Notes under the pieces: model-generated
Database searches by the model: none
The model's input: only the letters and a program-made list of their open reading frames with translations
Told to the model about the DNA's origin: nothing
Origin: Nissolia schottii
Lineage: Eukaryota; Streptophyta; Magnoliopsida; Fabales; Fabaceae
Length of the DNA: 64,000 bases
Reading direction: 5' to 3'
Assembly: GCA_003254905.1 (NCBI GenBank)
Contig: QANU01054243.1
Location: forward strand, 62,001-126,000
Made by a program: the position numbers and the translations under genes
Shown: positions 1-11,631 of the stretch, piece by piece
How the letters are laid out: every line of letters starts with the position of its first letter
Position numbering within the stretch: the first letter of the stretch is position 1

Positions 1-530
1 TATATAAAATCAACAAGCCTAGAAACAAATTTATGTATGGAGGCTAAACAAATCTATATATACTACATGATTAAATCTATACACATAAAATGAATAAACT
101 CATATTCACAAAATGAATATACCAAAGTACAATGGATGAACAAACGTGCACAACTAGAATGAACAAACTTATATACACAACGTAAACAAACTTATACAAC
201 TAGAATAAACAAATCTTGATACGCATAGTGAACATATTTGACCATGAAGAATGAACAGACCCAGATACAATGTGTGTACAAAAATATATATGAGTACGAA
301 CAAATTTATATACACTACGCGAACAAAACCACACAATTATAATGAACAAACACATACACACATAGTGAATAAACATGTATACTGGAATGAAAAAACCCAT
401 GTAAATATAATGAACAAACCCAATTATAACGTGTGAACAAACCTATTTGTTCATTGTAGTTGTACATGTTTGTTCATTGTATATATTTGTGTATGTGCAT
501 TACATTTGTAGTGGTTTGTTCATCTCCAAG
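1..530. repeat. Degenerate TGAACAAAC array that inverts near 440
   Basis: The nonamer TGAACAAAC and close variants recur every 20-45 bases on the + strand from the window start to about 440. The reverse complement GTTTGTTCA then takes over to about 530. At the turning point a short hairpin, TGAACAAAC followed by TTTGTTCA, is visible. No protein-like reading frame is present; short open frames here only translate the repeat. The arrangement resembles the subterminal motif arrays of a class II transposon, but the left end lies outside the window, so the family is not assigned. Confidence 0.55.
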
Positions 531-2020
531 ACAAAAAATAAAAAACAATCCCACAACCCCATAAATCATCTAGGTTTGGATGCATACAAACCCACAAATC
601 AATCTTACCTCCATGTCGATTTTTGTAGAACCCATTGACATTGCAACGTATAATGACTCAACAACAACGAGGTTGTGGGGAGGCGGCAAATTCTCGTGAC
701 AGAGGCGACAGAGGTTGGTGATTTGGGTGGGAATGCCAAAGGTGACAAAGGATTATTGTGATTTGGATGCAGTAGCGGATTCTCGTGTTGGAGGTGACAG
801 AGGCGGCAACGAGTCTGGGGAGTGAATGACCATGAGGCTGTGGAGTGGACAACGACGTGGCTTTGGGGGCGGTGGCGAGCAAGAGTGAGGCACGAGCAAC
901 CTTTCGTTGTGAGAGTGAGTCACGAGAAAAATATAGAGAACAGAGAGAACAAGAGAAAAGAATGTCGTGAAAGTTACGAGTAAGTGAGTTGAGAGAGTAA
1001 GAGTTGAGCGAGTGAGTGAGTGTGGGTTGAGTGAAAAGGTATACGAATACTCGTAAGTATATTCCTTGGTTGGCTGTATAGTGAAACCAATTTTAGTGTA
1101 CACTAAGACTTTTTGGCATTAAAAACGTTGGTGGTTGTACATTGGTAAAATTTTTAGTGTACATGTAGCACCACTCCTTTAATAATAATGTTAAAATAGT
1201 AGCAAGAAAGTAAAAATTAGTATATATTATTTTAATTGATTAGTAACGTTTATGTATGTATGCATACTTCAAAGAGGACCTTAGTAAAGTATTAAGACAA
1301 GATTTGTCAAAAATATAATTGACTAAAAATATATATTAATTACCCACTTTTATGAATGACATTTGGCATTTTTCTTCCTATTTTATTCTTATAAATGATA
1401 AGTGTCATTCATAGGAATGATATGATAATTTGTTAGATCTCCCCAACATTACTCTTAATTAAATAGTGAAAAAAATTATAAGATATATTATTTTAAGAAA
1501 TTAGTAATAAAAGGTGAACACAATAACATAGATTTTCTTAAGTGAAAAATCACTAATACAACATGAAAAGATTAAATTACTTTTGAGAAGAGAAAATATT
1601 ACATTATTTTGTGTTAACTATTAAGTGTGTCATTTCTTATTCCAATAAAATTCATAAAATTATTCCTTAGCATTTTATTTTCAATTAACCCACTATGTAA
1701 ACTGAAGTTTCTTAATTAATCATAATCTATAAATTTTATAAATTTTTTTGATTTTATGTTATTAGAATTATCTTTTTTTTACCTCTGGTTAAGAGTGCAA
1801 AATCTCTTATGCTAAATATTATTCAAAAGATTGATTTAGTTTTTTTGAATCACAAATATACTCTTTTTTTAAGGAGTTAAATTTTAAATGTTATTTTTAC
1901 TTATTTTTGAAGCACAAATATCATTTTACTTTGGGTTATTCTTCTTATATTTGATATATTTTTAGTAATTATTAAATTGGTATTCTCCCGAATGATAGTT
2001 TTGCACGACTCCACATAGAT
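531..2020. other. Intergenic, no gene seen
   Basis: From about 650 to 1,030 the + strand is strongly purine-rich (GAG, GTGAGT and GGCGACAG stretches), which gives long but low-complexity open frames on the minus strand. From 1,120 to 2,020 the DNA is very AT-rich. No conserved domain, RNA gene or clear transposon end could be recognised. Confidence 0.5.
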
Positions 2021-3590
2021 TGATTGATGTCAGTGTTTGAACTCCACAATAATGGGCATGTAGTAGCTGGTAAGATTGATTTTAAGGACTCCATTCAAGA
2101 AGTATGCTCGCATAGGATGATAAGAAGTGCTTCAGATGACAGATCTTGCCAAATGGAGACAGATAGTGGAGAAGCAAAAGTCGAGCCAGTCAAAGGAGAA
2201 AAGCGTTGAAGATTTTTCCACCACTAGAAAATGCCCTTAAGCATTTGGCACCTCCAAAGACAAGGCACAAACAAAGGAAGGTAATTAAGATCTAGGTGTT
2301 GTCAATTACAGAGTGATGCTAATTGAGGCTACATCAATGTGGAAGTGCTAGAAGTACTACCGTGATAGAAGTTGTTGATAGCTGAGGTAGAAATTATGAA
2401 GTTTCTTTTTTACTTGTATGGTCTTTTATCTTCTTTTGTTTATCTTTGGTTTTTGTAACAAATTTTCACTGACTAAAATGTAAATTTAGATTTATAGTTG
2501 CTTGCATTATTTGTTCAGTTAAAAGTTGTGTGCAAGGTTATTAACTGATAGCAAAGCTTGAGTTTAGATAGGAGGATGCAATGACTTGAACAACTATTTC
2601 ATTATGTTGCATTTGTGTTCAGAATAAAAAGAGAAAACATGTTTCCTATTGTTCTTCTATTTGTACATTTTGATTAGTTGTTGATTATTTTTTCTTGTTG
2701 CTCAAGTGTATGTGAATATTGACGGTGCTTTTGGTTGCTTAATTCTATTATTATATGGTAAGTAATAGTACATGAAATGAGAATTCGTTAAGTAGAAATT
2801 TAGAAGTTGATGAAGATATTCTAATTTGTAATTCTTGTTTAGCTTAAGTGAACTTTAAATTGTTATATCCTCAAGATATTGTAATTGCTACGGTGTCGAA
2901 AGAGAAATAACTCCAAAAAAAAAAAGGCTACAATCATCCAAAAGAAGAAGAAAACAGACAAGTGCAACAAAGGAAAATGCTCACAATAAACAACGGTGGA
3001 GAAAAAAAAGTTGTCTTGGTTGTTGCTCTTACTATGCATTGTTTAATCACAATATACCATTGGTTGTTGCTTTTGTTTTGATTTGCATTTTGATTTTTTA
3101 TGTTTTGGTTATGGGCACGCTTTTAACATATGTTATACTCACTTCCTCTTGTGAATTTCTATTAATTTAGTATATCTATGGTCATCGACTTCTTAAGATG
3201 GTTTCAATAACATTTTATTATATTGCAACAAAAATAAAATTTATTCACTGTACGTTAAAATATATGAATACCCTTATCTTTATACACTTATATTCAAACA
3301 ATGTCATTTTATTAAAAATAATAAGAATTAAAATACTTATAAATTAAACAAAATTTAATGCTTCAAGTAAAAAACTAATATATCATAATAAATTTATATA
3401 TATACACACATATATATAAAATCATGTTTTTTCAATAACTTAGCGCTTACTAATTGAAGAACCAACACTCAAGGACGACCAGCAATTATAACCCATAATT
3501 TTGTGTGGACTCTTGCAAAAGCTTCTACTATACACCATTCAATCTCCTTAAAATATTTATTAGGCCAATGTCAATATCTCCTACCTCTTG
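2021..3590. other. Intergenic; one unrecognised 61-codon open frame
   Basis: A 61-codon + strand frame starts at 2,024 (MMSVFELHNNG...) and stops at 2,209. Its composition looks more protein-like than the surrounding DNA, but I recognise no domain, and no convincing splice partner follows. Lysine-rich text around 2,900-3,010 could be a decayed exon. The rest is AT-rich and featureless. It may be a gene fragment; nothing supports an active gene. Confidence 0.3.
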
Positions 3591-3624
3591 ATTTTTATTT
3601 TTTATTTTTTATTTTTTATTTTTT
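3591..3624. repeat. ATTTTTT minisatellite
   Basis: About five head-to-tail copies of the heptamer ATTTTTT. Confidence 0.8.
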
Positions 3625-4549
3625 GATGCTGTCCTCCCTCTTGATTTGATCCATCATATACATAAAAAATCTTTAACCCTCATCTCGTATGCCAAAAATA
3701 ATAAGATGGAATAAGCATACTTGAGAAGTTAGTTTGTTTTTTTTTTTAAATTTTCCCTTTCCAAAGTTATATTTTCAACTTCATTTCTCTCCATTCTTAT
3801 GGCCTCTCTCAACAACCTTGTCGACTCTCCTCGCCATCTTCCTTTCGTTATGCTAAATTAGGTCTCTTTGGTTCCTGTTCTCCCCATGGTGGTTGCAATG
3901 GCGAACAACAATAGTGCATGCTGCTGCAATTCCACTGTGATGGGCTCAACGATGAATGGCTAGACATGATTGATAGTCTCTGCGGTAGGATTAGTTCTCT
4001 TCAATGAGCCACGATTTGCTGGATTAATGCGATTACTCGATTGAATGAGGCTATATATGTTTGCGTCTATTGGACGACCGAGGGTGTCAGTTATATCCTC
4101 CACTTTAGTTCCCCTTCCTCTCTTCGTGTCATTGTAGTGGTGAATCATATATAGTATGAGGTCTGCGACTAAATCCCTTAATTTCATGTGTTGAGGGAAT
4201 CTGGCTTCTCTATAAGCTTCCAGCCAGCCCAGTTTGATATATGGAAGGCATCGTTGAGGCTAGAGAGGTTTTTGAACCCCCAACTCTCCAGAGCTTTTAG
4301 GTTTAGGAAAACCTATTTTTCTTACTTTGTCAACATTGTAGTCTGTCATGACTCACATTGTTGATGCGTTAAAAATGTTAACATTGCGAACAAAAATAAA
4401 AAAATGATTCATCTTAAAGCATGTAAATATGTCTAGATGAATAAGCATACGTTCACCTACACTAAAATGGTACAAGGGAGTACTTTCCTTCGGTCTAGTG
4501 CGAGTGTACGTGAGAGAACATTAATTATGTTGAGTGTCAACTGCTTAGT
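3625..4549. other. Intergenic, no gene seen
   Basis: This is mixed-composition DNA. A 75-codon minus-strand open frame (3,960-4,187) has no recognisable motif. Nothing else could be supported. Confidence 0.4.
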
Positions 4550-4945
4550 ACGCGTCAATTCTTGCGTCTCCAATAACAATATGCCACTTGGATTTAGTTT
4601 AAATATTATTAATTTAATTACTCCTTCCCCTAATAACCTCTAACACCAACACTGTTACTTAATTGGGAAAAATTAAAGGGGAAAAATGATAATCAAGTAG
4701 CACCAAGCTTTCTATGATGACGATGGCAGCGTTGGAACGGAAGCGGCAATGGTGAATCTCAGTAACAACGGAGGTGGGGTGGACGACTTCTAAAGTTTGA
4801 AGGTAGTAGATGAAATGACGGATGAGGGAACAGGGATCAGTAAGCAGTGTGTGTAACGGTGTTAGACAACCAAAATAATTAAATTAATAATGTTTAAATT
4901 AAATCCGCGTGGCATATTGATTGGAGAGACAGAAGATTTCTACGG
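4550..4945. repeat. Inverted-repeat (foldback) element
   Basis: The segment around 4,555-4,660 returns in reverse complement at about 4,845-4,940. Shared blocks are the motif ATATGCCAC, an AAATTAATAATGTTTAAA-like run, and CTAACACC followed by TGTTAC. The inner spacer is about 180 bases. A GGGAT pentamer run (4,944-4,964) abuts the right arm. The structure fits a non-autonomous TIR transposon; I did not find a confident target duplication. Confidence 0.5.
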
Positions 4946-5432
4946 GATGGGATGGGATGGGATGAGAGTATCTTAACAATGTAAAACAGATCCATCTAAC
5001 GGTCTGTATACTCTATAAAACTACGTACGTACAAGAAATATTCTCTTAGCAATTAGCTAGCATGGTTGCCAATCGCGCATAATCAGGAAGCAATGTTAAC
5101 AGAGAATTTCAAAAAGCTATAAAGCAACCTCATATTCATCCTACCAACTCCCAACTCGCCAAGCAGAACTTCAAAAGCTACCAAAATGACCAAAAATTAA
5201 AATGAAAAAAAAACTAAAAATTCCGGTCCCAACAAAAATGGTAAAGGAAAACCCACACTCAATTCAACTAGATTCCTCAACACCATGACCACGTGAATAA
5301 AGCTACCCCAAAATCATTCCACCACATCAAGTATCCAAGCAAAGTATAATTCCACAGCCTCCCTCTTTCTTACACAATAACCCAATCCTCCATCTTCAAA
5401 CAAGTGTATTCTTTGCTATAACATTTTAAACC
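4946..5432. other. Upstream region of the wall-binding protein gene
   Basis: About 490 bases precede the start codon at 5,433. The last 100 bases are C- and CT-rich, as is common in plant 5' leaders. No TATA box could be placed confidently. Confidence 0.3.
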
Positions 5433-7144
5433 ATGCCTAAATTGATCCCTTCCCTGAATCTCATAACACTCTCAGCATGTTTGATTTTGATTCCCATCCA
5501 CGCCAGCTCACCATCATGCCGCTCATACTGCGGCAACATAACCGTTGACTACCCGTTCGCCCTCCAGTACGGCTGCGGCCACCCTGGCTTCCGCGACCTC
5601 CTCTTCTGCATCAATGACGTCCTCATGTTCCACGTCAGCTCTGGCTCCTACAGGGTCCTCGACATTGACTACGCTTACCAGGCCCTCACCCTCCACGAGC
5701 CCCACATGTCCACCTGCCAAACCATTGTCCTCGGTAACAAAGGAAATGGCTTCGCTGTTGAACCGTGGCGCGCACCTTACATGAACCCCACTTCAGACAA
5801 CGTCTTCATGCTCATAGGTAATTAGTTTGTTTCTGTTCGGCTCTTACTCTTTCATATGTCAGTTCATATCATAAATATATAATTGCTCTATCCAATTCAT
5901 AGCAACCATCACTTAACAAAATCGCTAAATTTTTAATTGAATAAAACATCATTCTTGTATTTAAAATTATCAAAATTGTTCTTCAAGTTACCAAATGTTT
6001 AACAAACTTAATGGAAAAAAATGATAGTTTTATTTTTTTTTAATGAATGTATATGATGTTGTCAATTAATTGAAAATGTATTTAGCCACTTAATTGACTA
6101 GGTAAACATATCAAGTGACAAATATTATATACAAAAGAATATAAGTTTGTTAGTTATCCTTTAGTGTTAGTTGTAAGTTTGTTACAAGTCAGTTATATCT
6201 GTTGTGATATAGGTTGCTCGGCCCGGTCGCCGTTGTTCCAAGGTTTTCCCGGGAAGCACCTGCCATGTCGAAACGTTTCGGGAATGGGGTGCGAGGAGTA
6301 CTACGGGTGTCCCGCATGGGATGTATTGGGCCACAAACGGGCCGGGTCGGAGTTCTTTGGATCCGGCCCGCCTGAGTGTTGTGCAGTGCCATACGAGGCT
6401 ATTAAGGGGATTAACCTGACGAAACTGGAGTGTGAAGGGTATAGCAGTGCTTATAGCGTGGCACCGTTGAGGGTTGATGGGCCTGGTGAGTGGGCCTATG
6501 GGATCCGAGTAAGGTATTCGGTGCAAGGGAATGATGAGTTCTGTGGGGCATGCGAGGCCACTGGTGGCACGTGCGGATACGGTTCGGATGGGATCAGGCA
6601 GGTCTGTATGTGTGGGAGCATGAATTCCACGTCCAATTGTGATTCAGGTTAGTTGAGTTCAATCAAACTTTGGGTTGGTTAATTAGGTTAATTAGTGAAG
6701 TGTTGCAAAGGGCACTTTGCCAACTTATTAATTGGATGAGATTTAATTTTATATCTAATGATAAATAGGTGATTAGTTGGTTAGTACAAATAATGCTACA
6801 TATTGAAAAGGACAAAAAAAATGTTGGTATGTTTTGTTGGCTTTTGGTGCTTTGCTGTCAGTGTTAGTAAATGAGTGACCTTTTTTGTTCTTTTTTTTTT
6901 TCCAGTTGGCTTGTCTTCGGGAACAAGGCCTATGCCGGTGAAACTGTTCGCAGGTATTTGGCTATTTTATTGTTTGGTTGGTTGAGTTGGACTTTGCTGA
7001 TTATGATATTATTCTTTTTATTTATTTTCATTTTCCATTTTAGCAAATCATTTGACGATTGGGGTGTAATTTTGTTATGTGTAACTTATTTTGGCAGGAT
7101 TGTTAACGTTCATGCTAGTATGGATGACAACCAAGAAGATATGA
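5433..7144 (+). CDS. GUB_WAK-type galacturonan-binding protein without kinase (4 exons)
   Basis: Proposed exons are 5433-5817, 6213-6647, 6906-6953 and 7098-7144. All junctions are GT-AG and in frame, giving 304 aa. Residues 1-24 are a signal peptide (hydrophobic ITLSACLILIPIHA), followed by the family signature CRSYCGNITVDYPF (GUB_WAK_bind fold). A second Cys-rich half in exon 2 carries CEEYYGCPAW, PPECCAVPYEAI and a closing CGACEATGGTCGYG block, like the WAK-associated C-terminal domain. Exon 4 adds LLTFMLVWMTTKKI, a short hydrophobic end with a basic terminus that could anchor the protein in a membrane. No kinase exon follows before the next gene, so it matches the kinase-less class of these proteins. 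If the last intron is retained, translation instead ends at 6,985 (299 aa). Pectin binding is inferred from the family, not shown. The precise 3' end is the least certain part. Confidence 0.85.
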
Positions 7145-8144
7145 AAAGTATGGTGCATGTTTTGAGACTTACCGGCTAATCATGAATTCTATTTTGTAAA
7201 TGCCAACTTTTGCTGAAGAACATGCCCATACAAATCCAGTGAGAGAGAATGTGTGAGAGAGACTTCGTTTTGATTGGGGAAAAAGGAGAGCATAGAAAGA
7301 ACATTGATTTGTATTGCATAATTCGCTATGGAAGACATTGACTTCAACCGCACGTTATGACACTCAAATGAAATCCAGAAACAAGTTTATAAAACTCGTT
7401 CCTGAATCACAGAATGATTCAAGCATGTCTCACGGCCGCATCCTCTTTTATTTTCTGAAATAGTTAAACCGAGAAAGGCAAGCTAAATTACGAATCTATG
7501 GATGTAATGGAAACTGAATATCAAATTCCCTTTCATTTGAGCATGGTTTAAAATTGCAATCCGAATCAAGCCCCAATATTTTTAATGCGGTTATGGCATT
7601 ATGAACTAAATTCACATGATTGAGGCCACAACAACTTTCAAAAATCTAATATCGATCTTCATTTTTTTTTTGTTTGACAACCCATTTTCACTTTTTACTA
7701 TGTAATTTTTTTTTACTATTAATTTGTCTATTACTATCTTTCTCATCCTCTCTAATCTTTCTCATCCTCTGTTCATAGGTCTCTTCATTTCATGTTCGTC
7801 ACTCATCTCTTACTATTTTATCCTGTGTGGTCTTTTGATTTATAAATTCTCTACTCTATTGTTATTGGTGTACTTGTATATGTTTGTATAATATTTTTAA
7901 AATACTATTTAGAATAATTATTTTAATAATTATTTATTTTTTATATATAAGTCCAATTTAAATTATTTATTGAGATGATATGAAGTTTTAAAATATTAAT
8001 AATAGTATATATAATATGTTAAATAAAGATATATATAAAGTTACAATGACTATAGATAAAAAAAATTAATTTATGTGAAAATTTTGAAAAGATTGACATC
8101 GCAACGACTACAATTATAATACGTATAATCGCAACAACTGCAAT
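7145..8144. other. Intergenic, no gene seen
   Basis: This covers the 3' flank of the preceding gene followed by AT-rich DNA (7,870-8,080 is almost pure A/T). No domain or transposon end was recognised. Confidence 0.4.
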
Positions 8145-8320
8145 TTAAAACACTCCATTTGAGATAATCTTCCACATTATGAGAGTTTTGAGAGCCTTTC
8201 CAGATTGTTGTGCCTCACGTGCCACTATCACCACTTCAGCTAGGTTGCTTACATGGCCGCTGACCAAGAGAACTGCTCCTGCAGCATTGAGGATCTTGCC
8301 ATTTGTTTTGTGCAGAAAAA
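8145..8320 (-). pseudogene. Anthranilate phosphoribosyltransferase C-terminal fragment
   Basis: Read on the minus strand, the DNA encodes [20 protein letters not shown] followed by [18 protein letters not shown] and IMWKIISN. This matches the C-terminal segment of anthranilate phosphoribosyltransferase, the second step of tryptophan synthesis (plastid PAT1/TRP1 in plants). Family members have NAAAALLVSG, LAEGV, AREVQ, SGKA-KTLD-W-ISN in the same order. The remaining domains, including the phosphoribosyl-pyrophosphate site, are absent, and upstream codons are unrelated. LAEGV is changed to LAEVV and KTLD to KTLI. It looks like a stranded last-exon fragment, left by gene duplication or transposon capture. 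It cannot be a working enzyme. Confidence 0.7.
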
Positions 8321-8689
8321 TCAAAACAGGCCTTGCGTAGGTACATAGAATGAGCCACCAAGTATTAAAACATAAGACAGAACATGCGTTCTCTGCCAAG
8401 AAAAAATTGGGACAGAGCACTGTAGACACAAATCACCTCTACTTGTTTTCATGAATTAAATTCACAAATGCGATTTTAAAATTAAAGTCAGTATAGAGAT
8501 CAAGTTTCTTACTCACAACACATTACTAAAAGTGTCTATTTTAATTATCACTTTTAGATAATCTTAAATAATAATAATAATAAATAAAAATAATATAATA
8601 TTTATAACAATAAAAAAATTATAAAAATAAAAAATAGAAATAATAATAAGAATGAATACGATTAACACTGTATAAACTTTCACTCAGTT

Positions 8690-9310
8690 GCAAGCAAATC
8701 CCTCGATTCTGAAGAGCAGGAGGATGAAATCTCGAACGACTACGATGGTGAGTATCTAAAGGAAACAGAGTACAAAACAGAATTAGAGGAAGACTCTGAT
8801 TCCCTTGCTAGGAATACTTGGTGCTATGGGAAAGGCTTGGGCATTCAGGTTGCAGCTAATGAAGAACGATTGATAGACTTGATAAAGGAAAAACAATGGG
8901 CAAGGAAAGAAAAGAAGAACCCCATTCTGCGGAAATCAAGAAGAAGAAAGCTGAAATTAGGGCAAGTAAGCACCTTCTCCCCTGATGAAATTACTTTCCT
9001 GGAATGTGTCGGGCTTGGGGGGCTCGAGGAAGGTGTCGATGGTCAAAAATTGTGAGATTGAATTGGGTTGATACTGAAATGAAGAATCTTGGGGGGTATC
9101 AAGGAGGTGCATCAAATCGTTGTGGGATGGAGACAATTTTCCTAGGCAGCTGTGAATGCGATAAATGGTGGTGGTACTTTTGCAAATATTTGGAAGTGTG
9201 GTTATATCTGATATTTGAGATGATACTTGTTGCAAAGGATTTTTGTCTGATGATGTTTGTATCCACGGGAATTAGATGGAGTTTCATACAAGGAAAATAC
9301 TGGTAATATC
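8690..9310 (+). pseudogene. LINE remnant: end of ORF1-like region and start of endonuclease
   Basis: At about 8,990-9,055 the + strand reads TFLSWNVSGLGGSRK after a one-base frame correction, then VSMVKNCEIELG and a stop. SWNVRGLGG is the standard N-terminal start of the plant L1-type LINE apurinic endonuclease. Upstream (8,810-8,960), the charged stretch GLGIQVAANEERLIDLIKEK resembles the tail of the preceding LINE open frame. Downstream homology fades through several stops. The element is broken by frameshifts and stops, and no reverse transcriptase is nearby. The 72-codon open frame at 8,837-9,055 is therefore only part of this relic. Confidence 0.6.
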
Positions 9311-10465
9311 ATAATGCATTGTCCCAAATAGTAGCTAGCGATGGAGCTCTTAAGTCTTTTTCTGCTTCGGGTGCGCCCGTCTCGGAGGCTTGCTGAGTTT
9401 CCCTGATTAAGGGCGATGATGATGTTGATTATGAGGATACTGTGGTCTATTTTAACAATGATCACATATTCCCCTAGTTGGCGTGTGTAATTATGCAGGA
9501 TGACAGGTTATGAAGTTTCAGTGAGTTTGGACTGTATACGGGCTGATGTTGTTTAAGTGAATGGTGTGGTATGTCTAATGTGGGTGCAAGAAGAGGTATA
9601 TAGAACAAATGGTGTGAGTCATCTATTTGGGAAAGAAGATGAGATAAAGATAATTACTGAGGAAGAAGTTTGAGGCTATAGGGCAGTATGCACAGCTAGT
9701 TTACTTCTAGTGAAGTATTTTATAATTTGTTTTGCTTCATTTTGATTCTAATAAGTTGATGATGTACTTGTTGCCTTAATTAGGTAGGGTTGACACTCTT
9801 TTTCTCCAAAAAAAAAGTAAGGGTTTTGTCTCACGGGTTTTTCTTAAAAGGTTTTTATCGAGATTTTCTCAACTTTGCCAAGTTAGGTTTCATTTCAGTA
9901 GTTTAGAGATCTCTATAAGGATTGTTACAATAAATATGATTTTAACTTACAAAAAAAATAATTCTCATAATTAATCCGTATGTTATCATCCAAAAACCTA
10001 AGTCAAATTGGTCAAACTACTTCCACTTGTCTTCATCTCATATAACCACCTCAATTAGCACTGATACAAATTTTTAAGCATTTGTATTATAGAAGGACCC
10101 ATCAACAGAATTCCATGGCATTGAATTCTTTCTTCAGAACCCAGTAGAGGCCCACCTTTCATGTCCTCATTAAGTATTGTATCGCATGATGCTTTTAACG
10201 ATATGCTCAGGCGTTGGATCTCATTGAAAGGTTGTTTGTCTAGACAATGTTGAGTATCTGCAAGTACTCCAACATTCACATAAAGTTGCATAAGAAATTA
10301 AGAGAATTAGGTTAAATGTTTGAGGGCATTTTATTAAGAAAAATGTTGTTTTGCACGACAGAAATTGTTATGAATATAGGAAGAAACATGTTGATTGACC
10401 ATTAACCTCATGCTTTTCATAAAAATTGGTTATGACTCTCTTTTCTATATTTTTTATTGTAAAAA
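9311..10465. other. Intergenic, no gene seen
   Basis: This may hold further decayed LINE sequence to about 9,700. A 78-codon minus-strand frame (10,055-10,291) gives protein-like text, but I could not assign a family and neighbouring frames are broken. No RNA gene was seen. Confidence 0.35.
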
Positions 10466-10948
10466 TGTTACATGTACACCCAATTTCATACATCCATACA
10501 TACACCATTTAAATTAAGTAATTAATGATTATTATATATATACAATACAGTTTTCCAAGATAAAACACAAAATTATTAAAACACAAACATTATAGGCGTT
10601 AAAGCATAAACTTTATGCACATTTATGCACAAACTTTATTTGGACTAAATACAAATATATAATTTATAATTATATACAATCTGCACTTTATTGAAAAATG
10701 AACAAACATTATAAATAGTAATGCATAAATTTTATATGTATGAATGCACAAACATTACAAAATTATCAAGAGCATTTTATAATCTAAAATTTATTTAAAA
10801 AAATGTACAAACATTATACGTAATAATGCACAAACTTTATTCCCATGAGTGCACAAACATTACAAACGTTAAAATACAAACTTTATGCATATAAATATAG
10901 AATATATGTATGGTGTATAGTATATGTTTTTTTTTTGTACGTGTAACA
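10466..10948. mobile_element. MITE-like element with TGTTACAYGTAC ends
   Basis: The left end TGTTACATGTAC and the right end GTACGTGTAACA are inverted repeats with one mismatch across 12 bases. The 483-bp interior is filled with repeated CAAACTTTAT and GCACAAACATTACA motifs in one orientation. A shorter relative lies in intron 1 of the receptor kinase at about 12,508-12,715. No coding capacity is present. No clean target duplication was seen. Confidence 0.5.
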
Positions 10949-11631
10949 AAACACTTTTTATTAATTCCTTATGGCCTAAAAGTTGACTTCGAGTAATTCG
11001 ATTATTCCGCAAGGCATTTTGCGGATTTTTCCCTTCAGATATTTTAGCATCAATGTTTATTAAAGTAGGCAAAATCTATTTTTATCGTAAACGTGGCTAA
11101 TCATGAGTTGTTATAATTGTGAACATCTAAATCTCTCCTAAGGAAGATAAGTTGACCTCACGAGTGACTGGGTCTGTCTATACCTGATCGTTAAGTTGTC
11201 CTCCGGCGGAAACAGAAAGAAAACAGCTAATCGCCTAGCTCACCATGTTGCAAGGCATCCGCCATTTTTCTCTCCCTTGTAACAATACCCAAATAAAGGA
11301 AAAAAGGATAACCCAGGCCAGTTCATATCCCTCCTATAATCAACGATCGATCTATTTTCAATTCAATATCTATCTATCTCGCCGCAAAAATGATAAGAAG
11401 GAAAAAAAAGAAATCATGCCCGTAAGAAATGAAGATTGTTCAACAAAACTTGCTAGCTCCTAGTGAGGATCCTCGGGAATAGTCTCCGCCCTTGGGGTTG
11501 AAACCCGATGGAAAGCAGAAGCTGAAAAGGAGTAAATTGAACGCCAAATAGCATGCAAATCCAATTCTCAAGGGCCTCTTAATTATCTCTCTCTGGGGTG
11601 TGGAGGAGGATACAAATTAGGAATTTTAAAA
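10949..11631. other. Upstream region of the DUF26 receptor kinase
   Basis: No separate gene is supported. A 72-codon open frame at 11,245-11,463 lacks motifs. The CT-rich tract just before 11,600 is a plausible transcribed leader. No TATA box could be fixed. Confidence 0.3.

Noticed and set aside
653..1103. Minus-strand Ser/Pro-rich frames as a small gene
   Set aside because: The text reflects a purine/pyrimidine-biased low-complexity stretch, with no motif or splice structure.
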